DNA of 9,370 bases from assembly GCA_021827245.1 (NCBI GenBank), contig JAKAWN010000271.1:1-9370 (forward strand), read 5' to 3'. Position 1 is the stretch's first letter. Each line of letters opens with the position of its first letter. The stretch comes from Acidobacteriota bacterium (GTDB lineage Bacteria > Acidobacteriota > Terriglobia > UBA7540). Below the pieces are notes generated by a model. It searched no databases. It saw nothing but the letters and a program-made list of their open reading frames with translations, and was not told the origin of the DNA. The position numbers and the translations under genes are program-made. This document shows positions 1-6,582 of this stretch, in pieces.

Positions 1-134
1 ACCGGCTTTCGGTGGTGCGTGTGAATCAGCATGGTTGCAGGGGCATCCTGCGCGGACCTTTGAACGCGAGCGGCAGCGGCGAGCACGAAATCCAGGAACG
101 CCGCCCGCATTGAAGGACAGACAACTTGATCGTA
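1..134 (-). pseudogene. Continuation of the Z1 gene after the in-frame TAG (partial, runs off the left edge)
   Basis: Reading the minus strand from base 134 in exactly the same frame as the upstream Z1 ORF gives 44 codons with no stop up to the window edge. The peptide contains PSMRAAFLDFVLAAAAR followed about ten residues later by TMLIHTHH. From memory of the family, Z1 proteins carry a 'P-S-L-x-x-A-I-x-x-F' helix and then an 'S-M-L-I-H-v-S' strand at this point, so this is very probably the true continuation. No frameshift is needed; one codon separates the two parts. Whether it is a nonsense mutation, an assembly error or a recoded codon cannot be told from this window. Confidence 0.65.
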
Positions 135-1328
135 CTAATTAACATCCTCATTGCCACGAGGAGCCATGATGTCGGCCTCGTGGTCAGGCACGAGGTCAAT
201 CACGTCCAAACCGGGTTGGCCCTCATGTTCGCCCGGCAATGCCTCGCGTCCGAATAGGCGTTCGGCTCCGGTGTACCCGTTTGGTCGCGGGAGGGCGACA
301 ATGAAGTCGCGGGGATAAAGGTCTTGGAATACCTCACGGTCAATCGCTTGGTGGTTGATCAACACATTAGCGAACGGAGTGGCCGTATAGGCCACGTAGG
401 ACACACGGTTGAAGGACCGCACGAGCGTCCGGATCAGGCCGTTGATGACCGACGGATTCAGTTCGTCTTCCGGCGCGGCGTCCCCCAGATCATCCGGTGC
501 AAGATCGACCTCTTCCTGTGCGGACTGTCGATTTCCGCCGGTATTGATGGATGCTTGGTCCGCCTCGTCATCGATGATCAGAACCGGCAGGCTCGTCGAT
601 GCGCGGTTTTCAATCCAGCGTGTCAGCCGACGGAGGACCGAAGCATTCTTCTTGCACACCATAAGAACGTGCTCATTGCCTTGGAGCACATTAGCATCGA
701 TAGTGCCCGGACGAAAATCTCCGTGCAGCGTTGCTGTTGTCAAACCAATCCAGCGCCGTCCCGGCTCGGGTTCGGGGACCCCGGTCGGATCGAGGCCGAG
801 CGCCCGGTTGACACGCCGCTGTGTCTGCAACCTTAGGGAGTTGTGGATGCCGGACAAGATGATTAAAAGCTTGTATCCGGCGTCGGCGGCTTTTGCTGCC
901 AGCGCACAGAAGTTCGCCGTCTTACCGCTTTGGACGTATCCCATGACCAGCCCGCGCACATCGAACTGTGCCGGGCCTTGTGGCCGGGGGTCCTCAAGGT
1001 GCGAAACAACCCGGTCGGTTGCGTCGTCGAGCGTACCTACGTCTGCTTGGTTCCAACCACGCCGGTCGATCAGGTAAGCGCGCTGCCGCCGCCAATAGTA
1101 CCCGGTGGACGGATCCCACTGCTGGGACCAAGGCCGGGGGCCGCCCTGCGCGGACAGTATGTTTGCTCGTCGGATCGGGAGCGCGGTCTCCTCCTCGTAC
1201 CTGACGCGCACATCCTCCCGCAACTCGGCAGGAACCTGCACCCTCTCAAGCGCATCATCCAGCGAGATGCCCAGAGTGTCGATAAGGCTTCTCACAGCAC
1301 GCAGGTAGCGTTCGATCATGGTTACCAC
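135..1328 (-). CDS. Z1-domain P-loop ATPase (N-terminal part, ends at in-frame TAG)
   Basis: Z1 proteins (Pfam PF10593) are superfamily-II-helicase-like ATPases found with MORC/MutL-like ATPases in restriction-modification loci. They are thought to act on foreign DNA, but the exact reaction is not known to me. Seen here, counting from the GTG at 1328: a Walker A-like GYVQSGKT at residues 130-137, a DEAD-box-like IIDDEAD at 251-257 and a TATPFAN motif at 315-321. The reading frame stops at TAG (135-137) after 397 residues, about half the usual family length. The same frame is open again from 134 to the window edge and keeps Z1-like sequence, so the stop looks like an interruption, not the natural end. 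Two starts are possible: GTG at 1328, overlapping the end of the GHKL gene, or ATG at 1319, two bases after its TAA with GGTGG upstream. I slightly prefer ATG 1319. It is the last visible gene of the minus-strand operon. Confidence 0.85.
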   Translation of the reverse strand: MVTMIERYLRAVRSLIDTLGISLDDALERVQVPAELREDVRVRYEEETALPIRRANILSAQGGPRPWSQQWDPSTGYYWRRQRAYLIDRRGWNQADVGTLDDATDRVVSHLEDPRPQGPAQFDVRGLVMGYVQSGKTANFCALAAKAADAGYKLLIILSGIHNSLRLQTQRRVNRALGLDPTGVPEPEPGRRWIGLTTATLHGDFRPGTIDANVLQGNEHVLMVCKKNASVLRRLTRWIENRASTSLPVLIIDDEADQASINTGGNRQSAQEEVDLAPDDLGDAAPEDELNPSVINGLIRTLVRSFNRVSYVAYTATPFANVLINHQAIDREVFQDLYPRDFIVALPRPNGYTGAERLFGREALPGEHEGQPGLDVIDLVPDHEADIMAPRGNEDVN

Positions 1329-2749
1329 CCAATCTCAGTTGCGGTTTCCGGGTTTTCGGCCTTAAGAGACTGCCGGATACGGTTGAGTGCCGGGATTTCG
1401 CCGGCCTTAGCTGCGGCCTTCTCCAGCGCGTGGCCGATGCGACCATTATTACTGGCGTGCCCGATGGCGGGTAACACCGGTATCGCATCTGGTTGCGGAT
1501 GCTCCGCACCACGCAGCGTCGTGCTTGTGCCCCCAATCGGTTCCGGGGGGCTGGCCGCGCCGCTTTCCTCGCCTCCATTGTCTTCTGAGCCACCGGTCTG
1601 GATCGGTGCCGGGGCCAGATCACCCGACCTCGACGGCTCAGTCAGCGGCGTATAGACCTTCCTCGCGTGCTTGGCCAGTTGCTCAATGTGAGGCTCGAGC
1701 TTGGCCCGCAAATCGGCAGGCAAGTTCACTCGTGCCTTGGCGACATTCACATCGAAGGCGGAATCGAGATCAGGCCAGAAGTCCAACGCAATGCGTGCGA
1801 GTTTCGTGTGTTCGTCCGATGTCCGCATGTAGGACCACCCGCCGCTCTGGATCAGCCGATCCGCTCGGTAGATGTAGAATCCCTGCTGGTAATTCCATTT
1901 GCCCGGTCCAGCAAGCCGTTCGAATGCCTTGAGCGACGAGAACCGCTCTTTCGCCGGGAGGATATACGGCGCATAAGCAACCAGTCCTGGACCGTCGTCA
2001 CCGCTGATTTCAAACTGCTGCTTCGGCAGCCGGATCGTGGCCTTCTCGTCCCGCGCGAAGGGATCCCACGGCTCGACCGTCGTGCCATTGATGGTGATCT
2101 TCAACGCCTTCTTTCGCCGTGTTTCGCCGGCCAGAAATCGATGGAAGACCATTCCCAGATGCAAGTCCAGTTCTTCGGCGAGTCGGAAAAATCCGTTCTT
2201 GGCGCGGTCGCCCCACGGAATCTTGTAGCCCAGCACGCGGTCCATCATCTCCCAAAGGACAACCGTCCCTCGCCCATTCTCCAATGGATCAACCAGTTCG
2301 TCCCGCCGTTCGTCGACGGGGACATTAATGATTTCCCAGCGATTCGTTGACTCAACGTGCCCCAAGTCCCATTGACGGACTTCGATGCGCCGGGCGCTGG
2401 TGTCCACCCGGCTGGCGACGGTTAACTTTGAGCATTGCGAAAGCGAAGCAGTCTTCAGGCCCAAGCCGAATTTCCCAAGTTCGTCGGCCTGATAGTCCCG
2501 TTCGGTGCCAAATCGCATCGCCTCGGTAATGGTCCTCCCGGACATCCCGCCGCCATTGTCTGCGATCCGCAGCCATGATTCCTTGCCATCGAAGCGCATG
2601 TCAATGGCCACGCGCGATGCCTTGGCGGCGATGGAGTTGTCGACGAGGTCGGCAACGGCATGTTTGAAGTCATATCCCACGTCGCGCAGGGACCGGATCA
2701 GTCTCTTGGCTGACGGGATTACTTCCACGGTTGATTTCTGCTTCGCCAT
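1322..2749 (-). CDS. MutL/MORC-like GHKL ATPase of a restriction-modification-linked system
   Basis: This is a GHKL (gyrase, Hsp90, histidine kinase, MutL) ATPase, whose ATP-driven dimer closure is thought to clamp or remodel DNA. Visible motifs in the 475-residue product: the N-box in AVADLVDNS (residues 31-39, with D34 and N38), the G1 box DNGGG (64-68) with the nucleotide-contacting Asp64, the glycine-rich lid GKFGLGLK (92-99), and a GT pair at 161-162. A second S5-like domain follows, with GFYIYRADRLIQSGGW at 290-305 and KARVNLP near 338-344. Residues about 371-430 are Pro/Ser/Gly/Glu-rich and probably a disordered linker before a short helical tail. The ATG at 2749 follows GAGGA (2755-2759) that overlaps the Vsr stop codon, so translation is probably coupled. 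Iyer, Abhiman and Aravind (2008) described such MutL homologs beside cytosine methylases and Z1 proteins as prokaryotic relatives of MORC. All ATP-site motifs look intact. Confidence 0.92.
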   Translation of the reverse strand: MAKQKSTVEVIPSAKRLIRSLRDVGYDFKHAVADLVDNSIAAKASRVAIDMRFDGKESWLRIADNGGGMSGRTITEAMRFGTERDYQADELGKFGLGLKTASLSQCSKLTVASRVDTSARRIEVRQWDLGHVESTNRWEIINVPVDERRDELVDPLENGRGTVVLWEMMDRVLGYKIPWGDRAKNGFFRLAEELDLHLGMVFHRFLAGETRRKKALKITINGTTVEPWDPFARDEKATIRLPKQQFEISGDDGPGLVAYAPYILPAKERFSSLKAFERLAGPGKWNYQQGFYIYRADRLIQSGGWSYMRTSDEHTKLARIALDFWPDLDSAFDVNVAKARVNLPADLRAKLEPHIEQLAKHARKVYTPLTEPSRSGDLAPAPIQTGGSEDNGGEESGAASPPEPIGGTSTTLRGAEHPQPDAIPVLPAIGHASNNGRIGHALEKAAAKAGEIPALNRIRQSLKAENPETATEIGW

Positions 2750-2757
2750 GCTTTTCC

Positions 2758-3192
2758 TCAGTCTTTCGGGGCCGATGCGACGTCGGCATATCTCTTCAGC
2801 TTCGCCGCCAAGCGCTTAGCCAGACGTTCCATGTTTCTCAGCTCACATTCCCAGACGACCACAACCCGCCAGCCCTGCTTCCGCAGATCTGCTTGCACTA
2901 CACGGTCTCTGGCGATGTTAGCGCTGAACTTCGAGCGCCAAAAACGCTTCCGGGTCTTGGGCTTGTACGCGAACTGGCACGTCTCGTGGCGGTGCCAGAA
3001 GCACCCATGAACTAGGATGACCGTGCGGCAGCGGGCCAGGACGATATCAGGTCTGCCCGGGAGCCGTGAATGGAGGCGGAAACGAAAACCCATTCGATGG
3101 AGCAGCGACCGGACAGTGCGCTCCGGTATTGTATCGCGAGACCGTATTCGTGACATGTTCCAACTGCGGATTGTCTGTGAAACAGTATCCAT
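2758..3192 (-). CDS. vsr: Very short patch repair (Vsr) family DNA endonuclease
   Basis: Vsr enzymes nick the DNA strand at T:G mismatches made by deamination of 5-methylcytosine. Vsr-like nucleases are also recruited as restriction components in some defence loci. The 144-residue length is normal. Numbered from the ATG, the sequence shows MSRIRSRDT (13-21), the catalytic Asp in GRPDIVL (D49), His62, the intercalating pair F65-W66 in HGCFWHRHETC, Asp96, and likely zinc ligands C64, H69, C72 and C116 (VVWECEL). These line up almost one to one with E. coli Vsr D51, H64, F67/W68, D97 and its Cys/His zinc site. The ATG at 3192 shares its A with the methyltransferase TGA (TGATG). An in-frame TTG at 3195 is a less likely start. 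The position directly after a Dcm-type methylase fits either mismatch repair at its methylated site or a nuclease role in the defence system. Confidence 0.95.
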   Translation of the reverse strand: MDTVSQTIRSWNMSRIRSRDTIPERTVRSLLHRMGFRFRLHSRLPGRPDIVLARCRTVILVHGCFWHRHETCQFAYKPKTRKRFWRSKFSANIARDRVVQADLRKQGWRVVVVWECELRNMERLAKRLAAKLKRYADVASAPKD

Positions 3193-4754
3193 CAATCATT
3201 GACACCCGCTTGCAACAAAACATCAAGAACGATTTTGCCTATCTGCTTCGCCAGGAGCGGTGGCACGGCATTGCCAACTTGGACATATTGCGATGTCATT
3301 GGCCCGCAGAAGAAATAGTTGTCTCGGAAGGTCTGCAGCCGTGCCGCTTCCCGCACAGTCAGACTGCGGCATTGTAACGGGTCGTAATGAATGTAATAGT
3401 GGCCGTCCTTGCTGATGTGCGACACGATGGTTGTGCTCGGACGGCTCGCAATCTGGACGCGAAAGCGGTCCGAGAAATTGCCGCCATCCTTGAGTGCGTC
3501 TTCAACACTGTCATGATCGGGCAGTAAATCGGTTGGGAAATGCTGTAGCGACGGCGACTTTCCATGGAGCTTGGCGTAGCAAGCCGCGTATAGATACCGG
3601 AAGAGGTCCGAGTCCATGTGGCCACGTGTGCTGTGATTGCAAACGCCATCGATTTTGCTGTCGCAGTACCATTTCATTTCATGCTCAGATGTTGAGTCTC
3701 CCTTAATGAATTCGTCGCCACGATCGGCCTTTGGTGGCTCAATGTCCAGCAGTGATTTCCGTAGTAAGTCGCTCAGTTCCGCGCCATCCGCTTTATGGGT
3801 TCCGGCATTGGCCCACCGGCTGTTGACCTCCGAGCGTAAGCAATCCTTCCACGCCTTTGCCGAATCCGTTTTGCGGGAAAGGCCGCTTCGCAGCGGTGGC
3901 AGGGAGCCAATCACTGATGCCACCGTCACCTGTGGCTGGGGCCGGAGCGTTCTTGGAATTATGCCGACCAAGTTATCTCTCACGCCAAGCAGAATCACCC
4001 GGTGACGAGCCTGGGGAATTCCGTATTTTTCAGCCCGAATGATTGCGCCTTCCAAGTCGCCATTATCGAAGGTGCGTTGCTGGACCAGGGAATATATACG
4101 ATAACCGGAAGAACTGTGACGGCCGATTCTTCCCTCTCTCGCAAGTGCAATACCTGGATTTCGCAGATCGTTCAATATCTGCTGGAACATCCTGATATCG
4201 CCGACTGTCGCGGAGAGCAATCCCTTAACGTTCTCCATAATAAATGCCGTCGGACGGTGATCTGCAAGAATCTGTAAATATTCCACATAGAGTTTCTGCC
4301 GGACGTCCTTTTCTGCATCATAATCGTCCCTCCCGACGTTTCTGGACCGCCCAGCCAGAGAGTACGCCTGGCATGGTGGGCCGCCTATGAGCACCCAGCT
4401 TTCGTCTTTGCCAAGTACGGAATCGATCCTTTGGCGTACGTGATGAGCAGATACCCCATCGGGGCCGAGCCTGGCGTGCCAGCATTGCGCAGCCGCCTTC
4501 TCTGCTTCGACCGAATGGGCTTCATACAGAGCGTCACGCGTCATCTCACCCCGCAGATGCCTGTAGTAATTTAGTGGGGCGCCTTCAGGAAAATGACGGA
4601 AGAATGTTCGCAATTTCAATGTCTCAAAGGCGAACCTCTCCATTTCCACCGATAACACGATGTTGAACGCGGGCTTGCCGTGACTGTCCGTTACAGACGC
4701 AAACCCTTCACTCAAGCCGCCAGGGCCGGCAAAAATGTCCACAATTTTAATCAT
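3192..4754 (-). CDS. dcm: C5-cytosine-specific DNA methyltransferase (Dcm family)
   Basis: The enzyme transfers a methyl group from S-adenosylmethionine to C5 of cytosine in a specific DNA site; the target site cannot be read from the sequence. The 520-residue product has the family motifs in order: motif I DIFAGPGGLSEGF (6-18), motif IV GGPPCQAYS (124-132) with catalytic Cys128, motif VI ENVKGL (174-179), motif VIII QARHRV (248-253), motif IX REAARLQTF (468-476) and motif X QVGNAVPP (492-499). The stretch of about 210 residues between VIII and IX holds the target-recognition domain; it is long and contains RGHMDSDLFRYL (377-388), which I associate with the methylases of this MORC/Vsr type. 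The ATG at 4754 overlaps the stop of the upstream small gene (ATGA), and the TGA overlaps the vsr start. All catalytic motifs look intact. Confidence 0.96.
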   Translation of the reverse strand: MIKIVDIFAGPGGLSEGFASVTDSHGKPAFNIVLSVEMERFAFETLKLRTFFRHFPEGAPLNYYRHLRGEMTRDALYEAHSVEAEKAAAQCWHARLGPDGVSAHHVRQRIDSVLGKDESWVLIGGPPCQAYSLAGRSRNVGRDDYDAEKDVRQKLYVEYLQILADHRPTAFIMENVKGLLSATVGDIRMFQQILNDLRNPGIALAREGRIGRHSSSGYRIYSLVQQRTFDNGDLEGAIIRAEKYGIPQARHRVILLGVRDNLVGIIPRTLRPQPQVTVASVIGSLPPLRSGLSRKTDSAKAWKDCLRSEVNSRWANAGTHKADGAELSDLLRKSLLDIEPPKADRGDEFIKGDSTSEHEMKWYCDSKIDGVCNHSTRGHMDSDLFRYLYAACYAKLHGKSPSLQHFPTDLLPDHDSVEDALKDGGNFSDRFRVQIASRPSTTIVSHISKDGHYYIHYDPLQCRSLTVREAARLQTFRDNYFFCGPMTSQYVQVGNAVPPLLAKQIGKIVLDVLLQAGVND

Positions 4755-5209
4755 GAGTTTCTTTCAGTAGCATCCGGCGTCCCTTGCCCCGTGAGCCGGT
4801 ATTTCTGCAGGCGGCTGTTAGGCTTGGCTGGTAGAGTTCGTTCGATAAGCTGTTCTCGCAGCAGTTTATCAATGGCTTTTCTGAAATTTCCGCTTCGTCG
4901 GGCACGGCCTAATGTCTTGAGCAGTTCACTCCTACTATGTTCCCCGGCCCGAAGTGCAGCAAGAATCGCCCGATCAGTTGCGAATAAAGCGACTGGGCCC
5001 TCGACTGGGCCCTCGACTGGGCCCTCGACTGGGGGCCCGGCCTGCGGCGAGCCGCCGAACATGGCTTTCACCAAGTCCGAAGCCATGTCCACTTCCTTGT
5101 CCAGTTCCGGAATGAAAAACTCAAAGGCTTTTCCGGCCAGATCATTTTTGAATTTGATGTCATTCCATTCGCCCGCCTGGAGCAGTATTTTGAGTTCCGA
5201 GATATTCAT
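4751..5209 (-). CDS. Small winged-helix-type protein with GPVE repeats, first gene of the methyltransferase operon
   Basis: I do not recognise this 152-residue protein as a named family. The C-terminal part (about 76-145) looks like a winged helix: SRSELLKTLG, a helix ending in KLLREQLIE, and then LPAKPNSRLQKYRLTGQG. That last motif is typical of the wHTH at the end of Fic and AlbA_2/RecG-like ATPases. The first 20 residues (ELKILLQAGEWNDIKFK) resemble the start of an AlbA_2 DNA-binding domain, but the rest of that domain is missing, as if most of the parent protein had been deleted. The two parts are joined by a (GPVE)n linker at about 60-73, coded by 12-bp tandem repeats. A DNA-binding regulator of the operon is the best guess, by position and by comparison with the control genes of other R-M systems. 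The ATG at 5209 has no clear Shine-Dalgarno site and lies only about two bases beyond the predicted transcription start. The stop overlaps the methyltransferase ATG by four bases. Confidence 0.75.
   Translation of the reverse strand: MNISELKILLQAGEWNDIKFKNDLAGKAFEFFIPELDKEVDMASDLVKAMFGGSPQAGPPVEGPVEGPVEGPVALFATDRAILAALRAGEHSRSELLKTLGRARRSGNFRKAIDKLLREQLIERTLPAKPNSRLQKYRLTGQGTPDATERNS
4991..5038. repeat. 12-bp in-frame tandem repeat, three full copies plus one altered copy
   Basis: The unit GACTGGGCCCTC occurs at 4991-5002, 5003-5014 and 5015-5026, followed by an altered copy GACTGGGGGCCC at 5027-5038. On the minus strand it codes for repeated Gly-Pro-Val-Glu in the linker of the small winged-helix protein. 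Because the unit is a multiple of three, gain or loss of copies would change linker length without breaking the frame. Confidence 0.95.
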
Positions 5210-5217
5210 AATCCACT

Positions 5218-5245
5218 ATTTTGTCGGCCTATCACCACCTGTCAA
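5218..5245 (-). promoter_or_regulatory. Predicted promoter of the methyltransferase/Vsr/GHKL/Z1 operon
   Basis: The minus strand has a perfect -35 hexamer TTGACA (5245-5240), a 16-base spacer and a -10-like CAAAAT (5223-5218, four of six matches to consensus). Transcription would start near 5211, almost on the ATG at 5209, giving a leaderless or nearly leaderless mRNA. That fits the lack of a Shine-Dalgarno site before this gene. The -10 match is only moderate. Confidence 0.4.
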
Positions 5246-5247
5246 AC

Positions 5248-5364
5248 TCAGATCGACGCTAATAGACGCCCAATCTCACGCTGCCGTCCGTCATCATCGT
5301 CATCGGGAAAACATTCATCCTCCGGGATGGTCCGCCGCAACCCCGGCGCGTTCCTGTGAATCAT
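5248..5364 (-). other. Possible 38-codon small ORF in the divergent intergenic region
   Basis: The minus strand runs from ATG (5364-5362) to TGA (5250-5248), coding a 38-residue peptide with an acidic PDDDDD run and ending REIGRLLASI. It lies between the dyad at 5362-5383 and the predicted operon promoter. There is no clear ribosome binding site and I recognise no homology. It could be a leader peptide, a remnant of an older gene, or chance. Confidence 0.15.
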
Positions 5365-5383
5365 ATTAATATAAGATAATATG
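5362..5383. promoter_or_regulatory. AT-rich dyad, candidate operator or promoter element ahead of purM
   Basis: Perfect 7-bp arms CATATTA (5362-5368) and TAATATG (5377-5383) flank an 8-base centre. The element also contains -10-like hexamers on the plus strand, TATAAG (5370-5375) and GATAAT (5375-5380), 60-70 bases before the purM start, but no convincing -35. It is the most AT-rich spot of the 231-base divergent intergenic region (5210-5440). It could be a regulator binding site, a purM promoter, or both. Confidence 0.35.
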
Positions 5384-5440
5384 TGGTTCCCCTTACGCCC
5401 CCACTCGCGGGTCGCAGGACCTTCGGTTAGACTTTTTCCC

Positions 5441-6523
5441 ATGATCGCTGAGCAGATTGCGAGCCTGACGTATAAACAAGCCGGCGTGGACATCGACGCC
5501 GGCGATCAAATGGTCGAGCGGATACAGCATCTCTGCGCCCGCACCCACAGTACGCGCGTGCTGGGCAAACATGGCGCTTTCGCCGGCCTGTTCCGCCTGG
5601 ATTACAACGAGAAACTCTTCGCCCGCAACTACAAGGAACCCGTGCTGATCGCCTGCACCGACGGCGTGGGAACGAAAATCAAGGTTGCCGCTCAGCTTCG
5701 GAAATATGACACCGTCGGCATTGATCTGGTGGCGATGAACGTCAACGATCTGATCGTGCAGGGCGGCGAACCGCTGTTTTTTCTGGATTATCTGGCGGTA
5801 CACAAACTCGATCCGGCCATTGCCACGCAAATGGTCAAGGGAATTTCCGATGGGTGCCTGGAAGCCGGCGCGGCGCTGCTCGGTGGAGAAACCGCGGAAA
5901 TGCCCGCGGTTTACGCACCCGGTGAATTTGATATGGCCGGCTTTGCCGTGGGAGTGGTGGAACGCAAAAAAATTCTCGATGGTTCCACCGTTCAGATCGG
6001 CGATAGCGTCATCGGTCTGGCCGGCAGCGGACTGCATTCCAACGGCTACGCGCTGGTGCGCCATATTTGCTTTGACAAGCTGGGGTTGGCCGCCGACGCA
6101 TTCGTGCCGGAACTCAACTGCCCGCTGGGCGAGGAGCTTTTGCGCCCGACGCGGATTTATGTTAAATCCATACTTGGTTTGTTGCGGCGCTATAAGGTCA
6201 AGCGCGTGATCAAGGCGATGAGCCATATCACCGGTGGGGGATTGCCCGGCAATTTGCCCCGTGTACTGCCCGACGGCTTGGCCATCAAACTCAAACGCGA
6301 TTCCTGGCCCGTCCCGCCGATCTTTCCTTTCCTTCAGAAGAATGGCCCGGTCGACAGCGACGAAATGTTCAATGTGTTCAACATGGGGATTGGATTTGTT
6401 CTGATCGTGCGGCCGAACTTTACCCGCGCCATCATGGTCCACCTGCGAACCCTGGGCGAAAAACCGTATTTCCTGGGAAAGGTCAAAAAAGCCGTGGGTT
6501 CAACACAGATCGAATGGAGTTGA
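5441..6523 (+). CDS. purM: Phosphoribosylformylglycinamidine cyclo-ligase (AIR synthetase)
   Basis: PurM uses ATP to close formylglycinamidine ribonucleotide into aminoimidazole ribonucleotide, the fifth step of purine synthesis, in the cytoplasm. The 360-residue product from ATG 5441 is close to the usual ~345. Recognisable blocks: TYKQAGVDIDAG (10-21), CTDGVGTK (72-79), DLVAMNVNDLIVQGGEP (95-111) with the nucleotide-site Asp/Asn, LLGGETAEMP (146-155), GSGLHSNGYALVR (195-207), SHITGGGLPGNLPRVLP (261-277) and DEMFNVFNMGIG (307-318). The frame extends upstream to an ATG at 5381, but that extra peptide is unlike the family, whose members begin a few residues before TYK-AGVDI. There is no clear Shine-Dalgarno site before 5441. 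The gene is complete, stands alone on its strand, and is divergent from the defence operon and convergent with the transaldolase gene 59 bases downstream. Confidence 0.97.
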   Translation: MIAEQIASLTYKQAGVDIDAGDQMVERIQHLCARTHSTRVLGKHGAFAGLFRLDYNEKLFARNYKEPVLIACTDGVGTKIKVAAQLRKYDTVGIDLVAMNVNDLIVQGGEPLFFLDYLAVHKLDPAIATQMVKGISDGCLEAGAALLGGETAEMPAVYAPGEFDMAGFAVGVVERKKILDGSTVQIGDSVIGLAGSGLHSNGYALVRHICFDKLGLAADAFVPELNCPLGEELLRPTRIYVKSILGLLRRYKVKRVIKAMSHITGGGLPGNLPRVLPDGLAIKLKRDSWPVPPIFPFLQKNGPVDSDEMFNVFNMGIGFVLIVRPNFTRAIMVHLRTLGEKPYFLGKVKKAVGSTQIEWS

Positions 6524-6582
6524 GAGCGTCTGGGAGAAGAATCTTTCCGCCCCGTGTGCCTCCGGCCGGGCGATTGTGGTTC

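Noticed and set aside
120..150. Frameshift as the cause of the Z1 truncation
   Set aside because: The codons before and after TAG 135-137 are in the same frame, so a single nonsense codon explains it without any shift.
4991..5038. CRISPR-like or iteron array
   Set aside because: The units are contiguous 12-mers without spacers and code in frame for GPVE inside a gene.
5381..5440. Upstream in-frame ATG as the purM start
   Set aside because: The added 20 residues are not family-like, and PurM proteins normally begin shortly before TYK-AGVDI.
5393..6442. A 349-codon open frame on the minus strand antisense to purM
   Set aside because: It lies opposite a fully conserved purM, its peptide is rich in His/Gln/Arg and unlike any family, and it is a typical shadow frame of a GC-rich gene.
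6524..6582. Bidirectional terminator between purM and the transaldolase gene
   Set aside because: I looked for a GC-rich stem with a T run in either direction and found only weak short pairing (AGAAGA/TCTTTC), which is not enough to call.
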